From: Candidatus Micropelagos thuwalensis
GTDB lineage: Bacteria; Pseudomonadota; Alphaproteobacteria; RS24
Direction of reading: 5' to 3'
DNA length: 64,000 bases
Assembly: GCF_000469155.1 (NCBI RefSeq)
Contig: NZ_AWXE01000001.1
Location: forward strand, 372,001 to 436,000
The notes below the pieces were generated by a model. The model was not told the origin of the DNA, ran no database searches, and saw only the letters and a list, made by a program, of their open reading frames with translations. The position numbers and the translations under genes were made by a program. This document shows positions 29,338 through 38,689 of this stretch, one piece after another; the stretch's first letter is position 1; each line of letters starts with the position of its first letter.

Positions 29338-32001
29338 TCAACTCAACCGGTCTAGGGCAGTTTCGAGTTTTTCTAGCTTGCTTTGTTCATCTTGCAAACG
29401 GGATTTATTTTCTTGAATAACCGCGTCAGGGGCTTTTTCAAGAAAGCCTTGATTGTTCAACTTACCTGATATTTTTGAAATTTCTTTTTCCACTTTGGTG
29501 ATTTCTTTTTTTAATCTATCGGTTTCCGCAGTAACATCAATCACCTCGTTAAGATGAATAGCAAACACCGCTTCCTCAACGATAGATTGTATCGACCCCT
29601 CAGGAAAATCATTCTGCACCGTGATTGTATCAAGACGAGCAAGTCTTTTCAAAACATCATTATGCCTGACGATACGCTGTTGCGTTAGTTCATTACTGCC
29701 AGAAACAATAAGGGGAATTTTTGCACCAGCCGGCACATTCATTTCTGAACGGACGGAGCGGATGCCGGTGATGGCCTTAATGACCCAGTTAATTTCTGCA
29801 TCAGCGTCTTTGTTCATTAAGTTTTCTGGAATTTGTGGCCAATTTTCAAGCATCAGAAATTTAGTGCCCGTATCAGCAGGCTTTATTTCCTGCCATAATT
29901 CTTCTGTCACATAAGGCATGAATGGGTGCAGTAATTTAAGGGCATTTTGCAACCCCCATTGAGCGGCAGCCTGCGTTTCAATTTTAGTCGCTTCATCGTC
30001 ACCCTGCAAAATAGGCTTTGCAAGCTCGATAAACCAATCACAAAACCCATCCCAGATAAATTGGTAAACGGATGTTGAAGCATCATTAAATCTATAGGCT
30101 TCAAGAGAAGCAGTAATTGCCTCTGTTGCGCGATATGTTTCACCAACAAGCCATTGTGTTAGAGGTAAGGTAGCCTCGGCAGGATTAAATGCGCCCGCAG
30201 TAAAACATTCGTTGATTTCACAAAAACGAGTTGCATTTCTCAACTTCGTCGCAAAATTTCTATAACCTTCCACGCGACTTTCAGAAAGTTTAATATCCCG
30301 TCCCATTGCTGCCATGGCTGACAAAGTAAATCTCAACGCATCGGCGGAATATTTATCCGCCAATTCAAGCGGGTCTATTACATTGCCCTTTGATTTGGAC
30401 ATTTTTGCGCCCTTCTCATCTCTGACGAGTGCATGAATATAAACCGTGTGAAAAGGAACTTCTTGTTTGAAATGAAGTCCCATCATCATCATGCGGGCTA
30501 CCCAAAAGAAAATAATATCAAAACCTGTGACCAGCACATCAGTTTTGTAATGTTTGTGGAGCTCAGATGTATCATCTGGCCACCCTAATGTTGAGAAAGG
30601 CCAAAGCGCAGAAGAAAACCAAGTATCGAGAACATCCTCATCGCGCGTCAATTCGGTATCATGACCATAATGCGTCTTTGCGGCTGCGTAAGCATCCTGT
30701 TCACTTTCAGCGACAAACACCTCGCCATCCGGCCCGTACCATGCCGGAATTTGATGTCCCCACCAAAGCTGGCGTGAAATGCACCAAGGCTGGATATTTT
30801 CCATCCAGTCAAAATAAGTTTTTTCCCAATTCGCTGGGACAAATTTTGTTTGGCCCGATTTAACCGCCTCGATGGCGGGTTTTGCGAGAGTTGCCGCATC
30901 TACATACCATTGGTCTGTCAACCATGGCTCGATAACAACATCTGAACGATCGCCAAACGGCACCATATGTGTGTTATCTTCAATCTTATCAAGCAAGCCT
31001 AGCTCGGTAATCTCATCAATAACGCGTTTACGCGCTTCAAACCGCTCAAGCCCTTGCCAGCTATCGAGGCTTTCCATGTCGGAAAAATCATCTTCATTCA
31101 ATTCAATACATGCTGTTTTATCAAGAATGTTAACCGAATTCAGATTGCATCGGCGTCCAACCTCAAAGTCATTAAAATCATGCGCTGGGGTAATTTTAAC
31201 TGCACCTGAACCTTGCTCAGGATCGGCGTAGCTATCCGCAACAATGGGAATTTTCCGCCCAACAATTGGAAGAATTACATTCTTACCGACCAAATCAGCA
31301 TATCTTTCATCGTCAGGATGAACCGCAACCCCGGTATCCCCAAGCATGGTTTCAGGACGTGTGGTTGCAACCGTAATATGACCTGCCCCATCTTCCAGCG
31401 GGTAATTGAAATGCCAGAGATGTGAATTCACCTCTTTTTGCACCACCTCAAGATCGGAAATTGCCGTCAGTAATTTTGGATCCCAATTTACCAGGCGCTT
31501 GTCTTTATAAATCAAACCCTGCTGATGTAAGGTCACAAAAACTTTAAGAACAGCTTTAGACAGCCCCTCATCCATCGTGAAACGTTCACGGCTCCAGTCG
31601 CACGAGGCTCCTAAGCGACGGAGTTGCTGCGTTATCGTTGAGCCACTTTCCTCTTTCCATTGCCAGACACGCTCAAGAAAAGCCTGTCGCCCCATATCAC
31701 GGCGCGAAGGCTCACCCGCTTCAGCTAGTTGACGCTCGACCACCATTTGAGTGGCAATGCCAGCATGGTCCGTACCGGGTTGCCATAAAACATCGCGACC
31801 GCGCATCCGTTCAAATCGGCAAAGAATATCCTGAAGCGTATTATTAAGGGCATGCCCCATATGCAAATTGCCAGTAACATTAGGCGGCGGAATTACAATC
31901 GTGTAAGGATCGCCATCCACACGGCCTGCTTCAAAGCAACCTTGCTCTTCCCATTCTGCATATAAACGCTTTTCTATATCAGCGGGTGAGGTATCAGACA
32001 T
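29338..32001 (-). CDS. valS: valine--tRNA ligase
   Basis: Class I synthetase for tRNA-Val with an editing domain. The 887-residue protein has [21 protein letters not shown] (HIGH motif, about residue 40), the CP1 editing-domain motif [17 protein letters not shown] (about residue 208), [14 protein letters not shown] (about residue 530) and a C-terminal coiled coil (about 810-885, [18 protein letters not shown]). Domain order and length are normal. It lies downstream of the PopZ-like gene, as in other Alphaproteobacteria. Confidence 0.97.
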   Translation of the reverse strand: MSDTSPADIEKRLYAEWEEQGCFEAGRVDGDPYTIVIPPPNVTGNLHMGHALNNTLQDILCRFERMRGRDVLWQPGTDHAGIATQMVVERQLAEAGEPSRRDMGRQAFLERVWQWKEESGSTITQQLRRLGASCDWSRERFTMDEGLSKAVLKVFVTLHQQGLIYKDKRLVNWDPKLLTAISDLEVVQKEVNSHLWHFNYPLEDGAGHITVATTRPETMLGDTGVAVHPDDERYADLVGKNVILPIVGRKIPIVADSYADPEQGSGAVKITPAHDFNDFEVGRRCNLNSVNILDKTACIELNEDDFSDMESLDSWQGLERFEARKRVIDEITELGLLDKIEDNTHMVPFGDRSDVVIEPWLTDQWYVDAATLAKPAIEAVKSGQTKFVPANWEKTYFDWMENIQPWCISRQLWWGHQIPAWYGPDGEVFVAESEQDAYAAAKTHYGHDTELTRDEDVLDTWFSSALWPFSTLGWPDDTSELHKHYKTDVLVTGFDIIFFWVARMMMMGLHFKQEVPFHTVYIHALVRDEKGAKMSKSKGNVIDPLELADKYSADALRFTLSAMAAMGRDIKLSESRVEGYRNFATKLRNATRFCEINECFTAGAFNPAEATLPLTQWLVGETYRATEAITASLEAYRFNDASTSVYQFIWDGFCDWFIELAKPILQGDDEATKIETQAAAQWGLQNALKLLHPFMPYVTEELWQEIKPADTGTKFLMLENWPQIPENLMNKDADAEINWVIKAITGIRSVRSEMNVPAGAKIPLIVSGSNELTQQRIVRHNDVLKRLARLDTITVQNDFPEGSIQSIVEEAVFAIHLNEVIDVTAETDRLKKEITKVEKEISKISGKLNNQGFLEKAPDAVIQENKSRLQDEQSKLEKLETALDRLS

Positions 32002-32084
32002 TTACCGGACTCGTTATCGGTCAAAGAATAATCGTATTCCCGTGGGTACTACAATCTTTTATAGTCTTCAATGGCTTATAGAGC

Positions 32085-32189
32085 TTAAGTTGAATTTTTC
32101 ATTTTCTTCGACCAAACTTGTGCCACCGCATCATGCAAAGCGTCACGCCTGATCATCTCTGTGGCAATCGCTTCCATATTTTTATTCAT
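32085..32189 (-). other. out-of-frame-free continuation of the PopZ-like C-terminal domain after the amber codon
   Basis: Directly after the TAG, the same frame reads MNKNMEAIATEMIRRDALHD and continues through AVAQVW to a TAA at 32085-32087, 34 codons in all. The segment aligns with the last conserved helix of DUF2497 (Caulobacter LDQNLPRIVETKVEEEV). It begins with an ATG touching the stop (TAGATG), so it may be reached by readthrough or by re-initiation, or may be dead sequence. Confidence 0.6.
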
Positions 32190-32552
32190 CTAGTCTTGTA
32201 ACAAATCAGGCAAAGCTTCACGCATCATGACCTCAAGGACAGTCATTTTAGGCAGTTCAGATTCTTCATCTTGAAGAATTTGGTCAATAGCCCATGCCTC
32301 ATTTTGAAATGAGATATTATCCTCAACAGCCTGCATGACCTCGCTCGCCGCCGCCATATTATCACGCGCATATGTAAAGCGCTTATTTCTATCCCCAACC
32401 AGTATTTCAACAGCTCTAACAATATCCTCGGACTGCTGATCATCTCCCGGAATAGATGGTTTGGGTGAGGATACGCCTATTTTTGTATTTGCTGGAACAA
32501 AATCTGCGAGTTTTTGCGCCTCGTCTTCATAATTATTCATTTCGTCGTCCAT
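32190..32552 (-). CDS. PopZ-like (DUF2497) protein, C-terminal domain interrupted by amber codon
   Basis: The 120-codon frame has a clear start (AAGGAAC before ATG 32552). It encodes an acidic low-complexity N-terminus and ends VLEVMMREALPDLLQD, the first part of the conserved C-terminal DUF2497 helices by which PopZ oligomerises at the cell pole and binds partners. The usual N-terminal MEEILASIRRII-like motif of PopZ is not evident. The frame stops at a TAG (32190-32192) exactly where relatives have Trp (compare LLKEW in Caulobacter PopZ), and the same frame stays open for 34 more codons with matching sequence. Position between tolC and valS supports the PopZ identity. Confidence 0.75.
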   Translation of the reverse strand: MDDEMNNYEDEAQKLADFVPANTKIGVSSPKPSIPGDDQQSEDIVRAVEILVGDRNKRFTYARDNMAAASEVMQAVEDNISFQNEAWAIDQILQDEESELPKMTVLEVMMREALPDLLQD

Positions 32553-32636
32553 TGTTCCTTTATGAAATACGACATTGAACGCAACATAAATTTATTAAAG
32601 TTTAATCAAATTAGCCGGACAGGCAAACTAAATTGA

Positions 32637-33992
32637 TCAGTCACTTAGGGAAGCGGGGATAAGCTCAAGGTTATCGCCCGTCAATCTGCCAATAGCCGAT
32701 AGTAATCTATAGGCTGAAAGAATCTGATCGCGCTCGGCCTTTACCTGCGCGACCCGGGCATCTAAAAGCTCTTGCTCTGCATTTAACACATCTAATGTTG
32801 TCCGCGTACCAAGTTCGCGCTCCTGCTGGACACCCTCAAGCGCTATTTTGGACGCTAATATTTGACCGTTTGATGCTTCAACGCGTCCGCCTGCGGCACT
32901 AAAATCAAACCAAGCAATTGTCACCAATTTTTGCACCTGATTGGCCGCCGCATGAACATTATATTTTGAATTGTTAGAAACATGCCGCGATGCATTAATT
33001 GTCGCTAAAGATCTCCCGCCTGTAAAAACAGGCATCTTAACTTCCACACCGAAATTCGTGACCTCATCTTGCAACCCAACTTTCATGCGCGTTGGATCGT
33101 CCATGACGGAATAATTACCAAATAGTCGCACTTGTGGCAAAGACGCCGCAACCGTGCTGTATGTGGCGTATTTAGCCCCTCGCGCAATTTCTTGTGCAGA
33201 CCGTAAAATCGGGCTGTTTGACCGTGCAATGGTCAAAGCTTGCTCAAGCAATTCTGGTAATTCAGGCAGTTTTTCAGGTGGAATAAGTCTGCCCGGTGGC
33301 TGTCCGATAACTTCCTGATAAGTCGCCCTAGAAGCAGAAAGCGAAGCATTTTGTAAAAGCAAATTTGACTGCGCAAGCTTAAGTCGGGACTCGGATTGGG
33401 CCACATCCGTTCGTGTGACAATACCAACCTCAAATTGGTCTTTAACAGCTTGGAATTGTCTTTCCAAAACTTCTACATTTTTTTGGCGTAAGCTTGTTAG
33501 AGCCTGGTCGCGCAGCACATCAAGGAAAGCTTGCGCTGCATTCAACAAAACTGTTTGTTCTGTATTCTGGAGGCTGATTTTCTGAGTGACAATATCAGCG
33601 CGTGCTTTACGAAAATCATTAAAATTCTTACCGCTGGTAAAAATACTCAAACTGGCATTTAGTCCCCACCCTTCAGTATCATGTTCTTCCAGAAATGGGG
33701 GAACTTGCTGATCCACAGCCACACCATTGCAAACACCATCTAAGTCAACCAAGCAATTCGTTTTTGTGTCGTTGGTCGAACTCCGTGCATAGGCTTCAAT
33801 TTGCGGAAGGCTTGCGCTTATAGCAATATATTGAGATTGGCGGATGGCTTTATACTCGGAGATCGCCGCCAATAATTGGGGGTTGTTGCCAAGAGCAAGC
33901 GACATAGCTTCCTCAAAAGATTGGGCAAGTGCATCTCCGACCATGATAAAAGTCAGAATAAATATTGTAAGAAATCGGTTCATAAATGACAT
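32637..33992 (-). CDS. tolC: TolC-family outer membrane efflux channel
   Basis: Outer-membrane channel for type I secretion and multidrug efflux. The 451-residue protein has a Sec signal peptide cut near DALA-QSF (about residue 23), the repeat start SFEEAMSLALGNNPQLLAA, and the second-half repeat near residue 245 (LEQALTIARSNSPILRSAQ). Long alpha-helical stretches and the motif GTRTTLDVLNAEQELLDARV (about residue 395) are typical. Its position after a PCMT-like gene and before the PopZ-like gene is the usual alphaproteobacterial order. Confidence 0.92.
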   Translation of the reverse strand: MSFMNRFLTIFILTFIMVGDALAQSFEEAMSLALGNNPQLLAAISEYKAIRQSQYIAISASLPQIEAYARSSTNDTKTNCLVDLDGVCNGVAVDQQVPPFLEEHDTEGWGLNASLSIFTSGKNFNDFRKARADIVTQKISLQNTEQTVLLNAAQAFLDVLRDQALTSLRQKNVEVLERQFQAVKDQFEVGIVTRTDVAQSESRLKLAQSNLLLQNASLSASRATYQEVIGQPPGRLIPPEKLPELPELLEQALTIARSNSPILRSAQEIARGAKYATYSTVAASLPQVRLFGNYSVMDDPTRMKVGLQDEVTNFGVEVKMPVFTGGRSLATINASRHVSNNSKYNVHAAANQVQKLVTIAWFDFSAAGGRVEASNGQILASKIALEGVQQERELGTRTTLDVLNAEQELLDARVAQVKAERDQILSAYRLLSAIGRLTGDNLELIPASLSD

Positions 33993-34023
33993 ATGTAAAT
34001 CTTTTTGAGTTCTTTACGAATAT

Positions 34024-34689
34024 TCAAAAAGAAAACTGCTCTTCTTTCTCAAAACCTAGCATTTTTGGTGCAGTTACATCTAACGCAGCATTAATAGAAA
34101 AACTGTCGCCATGACGCGAAATAATAACGCCGCGACTGGCATTCTCATAAGTAGATACACAAACAAGACGACCGTTTTTATCAAGTTGGTCAAGCAGTGT
34201 ATGTGGAACTTCATCAACCAAACCGCCGATGAAAATCACATTAAATGGCCCTTGTTTTGGCTGACCAACTGCGTGATCGCCCTCTACAACAACTGCATTA
34301 TCAATATTTTGATTCTGTAAAACTGTATTGGCGCTTTCTACAAAAACAGGATTATTTTCAAGCGCAACAACCGTCCCGGCAAGCGCTGCTAATACCGCTG
34401 TTGAATATCCAAGACCACACCCAATATCCAAAACCAAATCATCTGGTTGTATATCCGCAAGCTCAACCAGCATAGACAAGACAAGAGGATTTAAGACTTC
34501 ACGCTCACCTATGAGGGGAATGTTTTTGTCCATATAAGCAAGGTTCTTATATTTCTCCGGAACATAGGCTTCACGAGGAATATTCTTAAGAACGCGGCAA
34601 AGTTTGGTATCACGCACGCCACCGGGTAAAACCTGACACTCCACCATTGCTTCTCTAGCAACTTCAAAATCTACAATCTGTTCGACCAT
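34024..34689 (-). CDS. protein-L-isoaspartate O-methyltransferase-family protein
   Basis: SAM-dependent methyltransferase of the PCMT family, 221 residues. The N-terminus (AREAMVECQVLPGGVRDTKL) and IPREAYVPEKY fit PCMT, and the SAM motif is LVLDIGCGLGYSTAVLA (about residues 84-100), followed by VVALENNP. The family repairs isoaspartyl residues, but this tolC-linked branch is often annotated only as PCMT-like; the usual pcm beside surE and serS is absent from this window. It is about 30 bases upstream of tolC on the same strand. Confidence 0.85.
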   Translation of the reverse strand: MVEQIVDFEVAREAMVECQVLPGGVRDTKLCRVLKNIPREAYVPEKYKNLAYMDKNIPLIGEREVLNPLVLSMLVELADIQPDDLVLDIGCGLGYSTAVLAALAGTVVALENNPVFVESANTVLQNQNIDNAVVVEGDHAVGQPKQGPFNVIFIGGLVDEVPHTLLDQLDKNGRLVCVSTYENASRGVIISRHGDSFSINAALDVTAPKMLGFEKEEQFSF

Positions 34690-34771
34690 TTTAACCTCTG
34701 GATGGAATTATTTGCTTATACGATTGTGTGCAATGGAAAACAAGAAATTAGCATTGAAAAGAATGAAAAGA

Positions 34772-34800
34772 TTGTTTTGTTTTTCTTGCTTTGATATAGC
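34772..34800 (+). promoter_or_regulatory. promoter of tRNA-Cys
   Basis: TTGTTT at 34772-34777 and TATAGC at 34795-34800 with a 17-base spacer, 20 bases upstream of the mature tRNA 5' end. The -10 region shares the 12-mer TGCTTTGATATA with the tRNA-Asn promoter. Confidence 0.6.
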
Positions 34801-34820
34801 ATGCCTCATCTTTGTGTAAT

Positions 34821-34894
34821 GGCCACGTGGCGGAGTGGTTACGCAGCGGCCTGCAAAGCCGTGTACCCCGGTTCGAGTCCGGGCGTGGCCTCCA
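34821..34894 (+). tRNA. tRNA-Cys (anticodon GCA)
   Basis: Cloverleaf drawn by eye: acceptor GGCCACG pairs with CGTGGCC, the anticodon loop is CTGCAAA giving GCA, and the T arm contains GGTTCGAGTCC. CCA is encoded in the gene (34892-34894). Confidence 0.95.
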
Positions 34895-34916
34895 AAGAAA
34901 AAAAGATAAATTTAGC

Positions 34917-34945
34917 TTGGCGCAGGTGCCATGCTTTGATATATC
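34917..34945 (+). promoter_or_regulatory. promoter of tRNA-Asn
   Basis: TTGGCG at 34917-34922 and TATATC at 34940-34945, spacer 17 bases, about 19 bases upstream of the tRNA. It lies in the 70-base gap after tRNA-Cys, so the two tRNAs can be transcribed separately. Confidence 0.6.
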
Positions 34946-34964
34946 GACCTATCCGGTAGGCTGA

Positions 34965-35040
34965 TCCGCCTTAGCTCAGTTGGTAGAGCAAATGACTGTT
35001 AATCATTGGGTCGCTGGTTCGAGCCCAGCAGGCGGAGCCA
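34965..35040 (+). tRNA. tRNA-Asn (anticodon GTT)
   Basis: Acceptor TCCGCCT pairs with AGGCGGA, D arm TTAGCTCAGTTGGTAGAGCA, anticodon loop CTGTTAA giving GTT, and T arm GGTTCGAGCCC. The discriminator is G and CCA is encoded. Confidence 0.95.
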
Positions 35041-35100
35041 CCGGAATTTTTCTATAGATATTGAATACCCTCTCTTTCATCCAATCTGCCTGCTTAAGCG

Positions 35101-35117
35101 TATGTTTCATAAACATA
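35101..35117. promoter_or_regulatory. 17-base palindrome in front of the photolyase gene, possible operator
   Basis: TATGTTT and AAACATA are perfect inverted arms around a CAT centre. They end one base before the phrB Shine-Dalgarno sequence (GGAG at 35119-35122) and 13 bases before its ATG. A binding site for a light- or redox-responsive repressor, or an RNA stem that controls initiation, would fit the position; neither is shown. Confidence 0.4.
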
Positions 35118-35130
35118 TGGAGACTTTTAG

Positions 35131-36546
35131 ATGTCCAAATCAATTATTTATTGGTTTCGTCAAGATCTACGCCTAGCGGATAATCCGGCTCTTTTGCACG
35201 CCTCACAAACAGGTAAACGCATTATCCCCATTTACATTTTTGATCCAAATGACAGACCTATAGGCATGGCAGCATCATGGTGGCGCGAGCAAAGCCTCAT
35301 CAATCTTGGCGCCGAGCTTAAAAAAATTGGGGCTAATTTGAACTTTTATGAAGGTCGTCCGCTTGAGATTTTGCAAAAACTGGCAAGTTTTTATGATGCC
35401 GACGAATTTGTCTGGAGTCGTCAATATGACGGCTACAGTGTTGCGCGGGATAAAGAAATAAAACAGACGTTCAGTGATAAAGGAATTCAATGCGCAAGTT
35501 TCAACGCATCTTTGTTATTTGAGCCATGGTTAATTAAAAACAAATCTGGATCACATTTTAAGGTTTTCTCACCCTTCTGGCGACAATGTATGGCTGAAAA
35601 CCAACCTGACTCTCCATGCCCAAGACCAGCCGAACTACGAGGGCACCCAGACATTGACCCGTTTCAAATTCCTTTGCCAGCGACGCCTTTAGATGAAGAT
35701 GCGGATTTAGTCACGGAGGAATGGACACCCGGAGAATCAGGCGCATATCAGCAATTAGAGAAATTTGTAGAAGAAGGTTTGGCAATTTATGCTGAGTTTC
35801 GAGATTTTCCTGACCGCCTGGCAACGTCTCGATTATCACCTTATTTGCGCTGGGGAGAAATCAGCCCACGCCAAATATGGTCAAAAATTCAATTTGTTAA
35901 ATCACATGAAAGTTTTTCAGAGAAAACAGTTACAAAATTTTTGGCGGAAATTGGATGGCGTGAATTTTCTTATCATCTGATTTTTCACGTCCCTGAAATG
36001 GCGACACAAAACCTGCAACCCTCCTTCAATGATTTTCCTTGGGAGGAAAATGAAAAAGCACTGCAACTATGGAAAGAAGGCAATACAGGCTATCCACTGG
36101 TTGATGCCGGGATGCGGGAACTGCGCCGAACGGGATATATGCACAATCGCGTTCGTATGATTACTGCCAGTTTTTTGATAAAACATTTGATGATTGACTG
36201 GCGTGCTGGGGAAAAATATTTCTGGGATCGCCTCTTGGATGCCTGCCCTGCCAACAATATTGCTGGTTGGCAATGGGTTGCCGGCAGTGGCGCGGATGCT
36301 GCGCCATTCTTCAGAATTTTCAACCCAATTATTCAGGGTGAAAAATTTGATCCAAACGGGAGTTATACAAAGCGTTTCATACCAGAACTCGCCCATTTGG
36401 AGCAGAAACATTTATTTTCCCCATGGAAATCAAAATCGGATAGAGTAGAGTTGGATTTTCAGGAAGGGCAATATCCCGACCCGATTGTCGAACACGAATA
36501 TGCTCGTAATCGCGCTTTGGAAGCCTTTCAGCAAATTCGGCGTTAG
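35131..36546 (+). CDS. phrB: deoxyribodipyrimidine photolyase (class I type)
   Basis: Blue-light-driven FAD enzyme that splits cyclobutane pyrimidine dimers. The 471-residue protein starts YWFRQDLRLADNPALLHAS (antenna-domain signature). The catalytic FAD domain has RLSPYLRWGEISPRQIW, FLAEIGWREFSYHLIF, GYPLVDAGMRELRRTGYMHN, RVRMITASFLIKHL, NNIAGWQWVAGSGADAAPFFRIFNP and the Trp residues expected for electron transfer. A GGAG precedes ATG 35131. It is the first gene of the photo-oxidative cassette, which supports a shared light-stress role. Confidence 0.95.
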   Translation: MSKSIIYWFRQDLRLADNPALLHASQTGKRIIPIYIFDPNDRPIGMAASWWREQSLINLGAELKKIGANLNFYEGRPLEILQKLASFYDADEFVWSRQYDGYSVARDKEIKQTFSDKGIQCASFNASLLFEPWLIKNKSGSHFKVFSPFWRQCMAENQPDSPCPRPAELRGHPDIDPFQIPLPATPLDEDADLVTEEWTPGESGAYQQLEKFVEEGLAIYAEFRDFPDRLATSRLSPYLRWGEISPRQIWSKIQFVKSHESFSEKTVTKFLAEIGWREFSYHLIFHVPEMATQNLQPSFNDFPWEENEKALQLWKEGNTGYPLVDAGMRELRRTGYMHNRVRMITASFLIKHLMIDWRAGEKYFWDRLLDACPANNIAGWQWVAGSGADAAPFFRIFNPIIQGEKFDPNGSYTKRFIPELAHLEQKHLFSPWKSKSDRVELDFQEGQYPDPIVEHEYARNRALEAFQQIRR

Positions 36547-36619
36547 GTTCAGTCTCGTATCAGTAAACAAAACCACTGGTACAATTCTGTTCCATGAATT
36601 TGATTGAGGGGGAGGCAAA

Positions 36620-37909
36620 GTGAAAATTGCAGTCATAGGTGCTGGCATATCAGGAAATTATGCCGCTTATAAACTTTCTAAAAATCATGAAGTTACCGTT
36701 TTTGAAAAACGCGAACGACTTGGCGGACATAGTGCAACGATAGATGTTGACTATGATGGACAACAAATTGCCGTTGATACAGGCTTTATTGTCTATAATG
36801 AATTAAATTACCCTGGTCTCACGCGTCTGTTTGCTGAATTAGACGTAGAAACAAACCAAAGCAATATGAGCTTTGCCTTCAGTTCAGCATACAACATCAA
36901 GAGTGGCGGACTGGAGTGGTCAGGCGATTCTATGGACACCATATTCGCCCAACGAATGAATTTATTTCGCCCATCTTTTTGGATGATGCTGAAAGAAATT
37001 TTACGATTTAATAAAATTGCCAACAACGGCGATTTAAATACAGACGCACCCGAAAGCCTTGGAAATTGGTTAAAACGCCACAAATTTTCAGAGAGTTTCA
37101 AAAATAACTACCTCATCCCTATGGGGGCTGCAATCTGGTCGACCCCTAGCAGAGCAATGAATGATTTTCCTGCAAAAAGTTTTTTGAATTTTTTCATAAA
37201 CCACAAGCTAACTTATCAAGACCGCCCTGTATGGCGCACTGTTAAAGGCGGTAGCAGAGAATATGTAAAAAAACTTGTTGCTAAGACCTCTGCTGATTTC
37301 AAAGTCAATTCTGAAGTAACCAAAGTAACGCGCCAAGACTCAAAAGTGCAGGTTTACATAAATAATGAGAATGTTTTTGAAACATTTGATGCTGTCATTT
37401 TTGCCGCTCACACTAATCAAACCCTCTCGCTTTTGAATGATGCGGATGCCCAAGAACAAAAAATCTTGTCAGATATTAAATATTTACCAAATCAGGTTTA
37501 TTTGCATCGTGACCGCCGCCTGATGCCAAAACGTGAAAAAGTATGGTCTGCATGGAATTATCTACATGATAAAGATGAGAAAAATAACATAATAGTAACA
37601 GTTAGTTACTGGATGAACCGACTGCAAAACATCAATAAAAAATATCCACTTTTTGTGACCCTAAATCCCCCCGAGCCCCCTGCTTCAGAACTGACATTCG
37701 GATATTTTGAGTATGACCATCCCCAGTTTGACCGCAAAGCCTTTGCAGCTCAATCCAACCTTTCCTCAATTCAAGGAAATCGAAATTCATGGTTTTGTGG
37801 TGCTTGGGCTGGTTTCGGTTTTCACGAAGATGGCTTACAATCTGCACAAAGAATTGTCATAGATATTGAAAGTCGTAACTATGTTGAAACGATAGCAAAT
37901 GCCTCATAA
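36620..37909 (+). CDS. FAD-dependent amine-oxidase-like oxidoreductase of the lipid-modification cassette
   Basis: The 429-residue flavoprotein starts at GTG, with a strong GGAGG five bases upstream. The N-terminal dinucleotide fold is IAVIGAGISGNYAA (residues 3-16), followed by VTVFEKRERLGGHSAT and VDTGFIVYNELNYPGL, and the C-terminal FAD contact WFCGAWAGFGFHEDGLQSA is near residue 390. This branch of the flavin amine oxidases is consistently linked to DUF1365 and cyclopropane-fatty-acid-synthase-like genes. In Rhodobacter, relatives have been tied to desaturation of methylated fatty acids (from memory, ufaD). The 11-base overlap with the next gene points to one operon. Confidence 0.88.
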   Translation: MKIAVIGAGISGNYAAYKLSKNHEVTVFEKRERLGGHSATIDVDYDGQQIAVDTGFIVYNELNYPGLTRLFAELDVETNQSNMSFAFSSAYNIKSGGLEWSGDSMDTIFAQRMNLFRPSFWMMLKEILRFNKIANNGDLNTDAPESLGNWLKRHKFSESFKNNYLIPMGAAIWSTPSRAMNDFPAKSFLNFFINHKLTYQDRPVWRTVKGGSREYVKKLVAKTSADFKVNSEVTKVTRQDSKVQVYINNENVFETFDAVIFAAHTNQTLSLLNDADAQEQKILSDIKYLPNQVYLHRDRRLMPKREKVWSAWNYLHDKDEKNNIIVTVSYWMNRLQNINKKYPLFVTLNPPEPPASELTFGYFEYDHPQFDRKAFAAQSNLSSIQGNRNSWFCGAWAGFGFHEDGLQSAQRIVIDIESRNYVETIANAS

Positions 37910-38678
37910 TGACGTGACAGCCCATTCTTATTCTGCCATTTATCATGGCACGGTCAGACACGCCCGTTACATGCCCAAAAAGCACCGTTTTGCCTATAAG
38001 GTTTTCTCATTACTGCTTGACATTGATCAACTGGAAACTTTATCGAAAAATTTAAAACTATTCTCATTTAACCGTTTTAACATTTTTAGTTTCAGAACAT
38101 CTGACCATGGCGCCAAAGACGGCTCGCCATTGCGCCCCTTTATTGAAAAAATTCTAGATAAAGAAAAAATCAAAGCACCGGATAATATATTGGTGATGTG
38201 CTACCCACGCATCTTTGGATATGTGTTCAACCCGATTACGGTTTATTATTGCCTCGAAAATAATAAAATTTCTGCCATGATTTATGAGGTCAACAATACA
38301 TTCGGTGAGGATCATATTTATGTTGTCCCTCAAACTGATGCCGACCGTCCCGCAAAACATAATCGCAGGAAAAAACTTCATGTTTCGCCGTTTATAGCAA
38401 TGGATGCGGAATATTCGTTTACGACAGATATCCCTGGTGATGAACTTAAAGTAATCATCAGAGAAAAAAGCAATAACGCACCTCTTTTACTCGCAAGCTT
38501 TATCGGTCACCGCGCGGCTTTAAACGACAAAGAACTCCTCAAGGCGTTTTTCCGATATCCATTAATGACGATGAAAATCGTATTTGGTATACATTATGAA
38601 GCCTTGAGACTCATCCTAAAAGGTGTAATCTACATAAAACGTCCATCCAAAGAGACATCTAGAATTACGTATTCATAA
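37899..38678 (+). CDS. DUF1365 family protein
   Basis: A 259-residue DUF1365 protein of unknown biochemistry. Diagnostic segments are YHGTVRHARYMPKKHRFAYK at the start, the MCYPRIFGYVFNPITVYYC block (about residue 105), IYEVNNTFGEDHIYVVP and KKLHVSPFIAMDAEYSF. It is soluble or only peripherally membrane-bound, with no signal peptide. Its ATG lies inside the end of the flavoprotein gene and the CFA-type gene follows 11 bases later, so these three are translationally linked. Family members almost always sit between these two partners, which suggests a shared fatty-acid modification step. Confidence 0.92.
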   Translation: MPHNDVTAHSYSAIYHGTVRHARYMPKKHRFAYKVFSLLLDIDQLETLSKNLKLFSFNRFNIFSFRTSDHGAKDGSPLRPFIEKILDKEKIKAPDNILVMCYPRIFGYVFNPITVYYCLENNKISAMIYEVNNTFGEDHIYVVPQTDADRPAKHNRRKKLHVSPFIAMDAEYSFTTDIPGDELKVIIREKSNNAPLLLASFIGHRAALNDKELLKAFFRYPLMTMKIVFGIHYEALRLILKGVIYIKRPSKETSRITYS

Positions 38679-38689
38679 TAGCTAAACTA

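Noticed and set aside
32190-32192. TAG as a sense codon (stop-codon recoding) in this genome
   Set aside because: Other well-supported genes (trmFO, aapJ, the chrR-like gene) end at TAG where their families end, so TAG is an ordinary stop.
34962-34967. RpoE-type -35 element TGATCC
   Set aside because: It overlaps the tRNA-Asn gene, and other TGATCC copies lie inside phrB and the CFA-like gene; none is placed before a start with a matching -10.
35077-35100. ECF promoter TCATCC...TTAAGC before phrB
   Set aside because: The spacing (about 11-12 bases) is too short for an ECF promoter.
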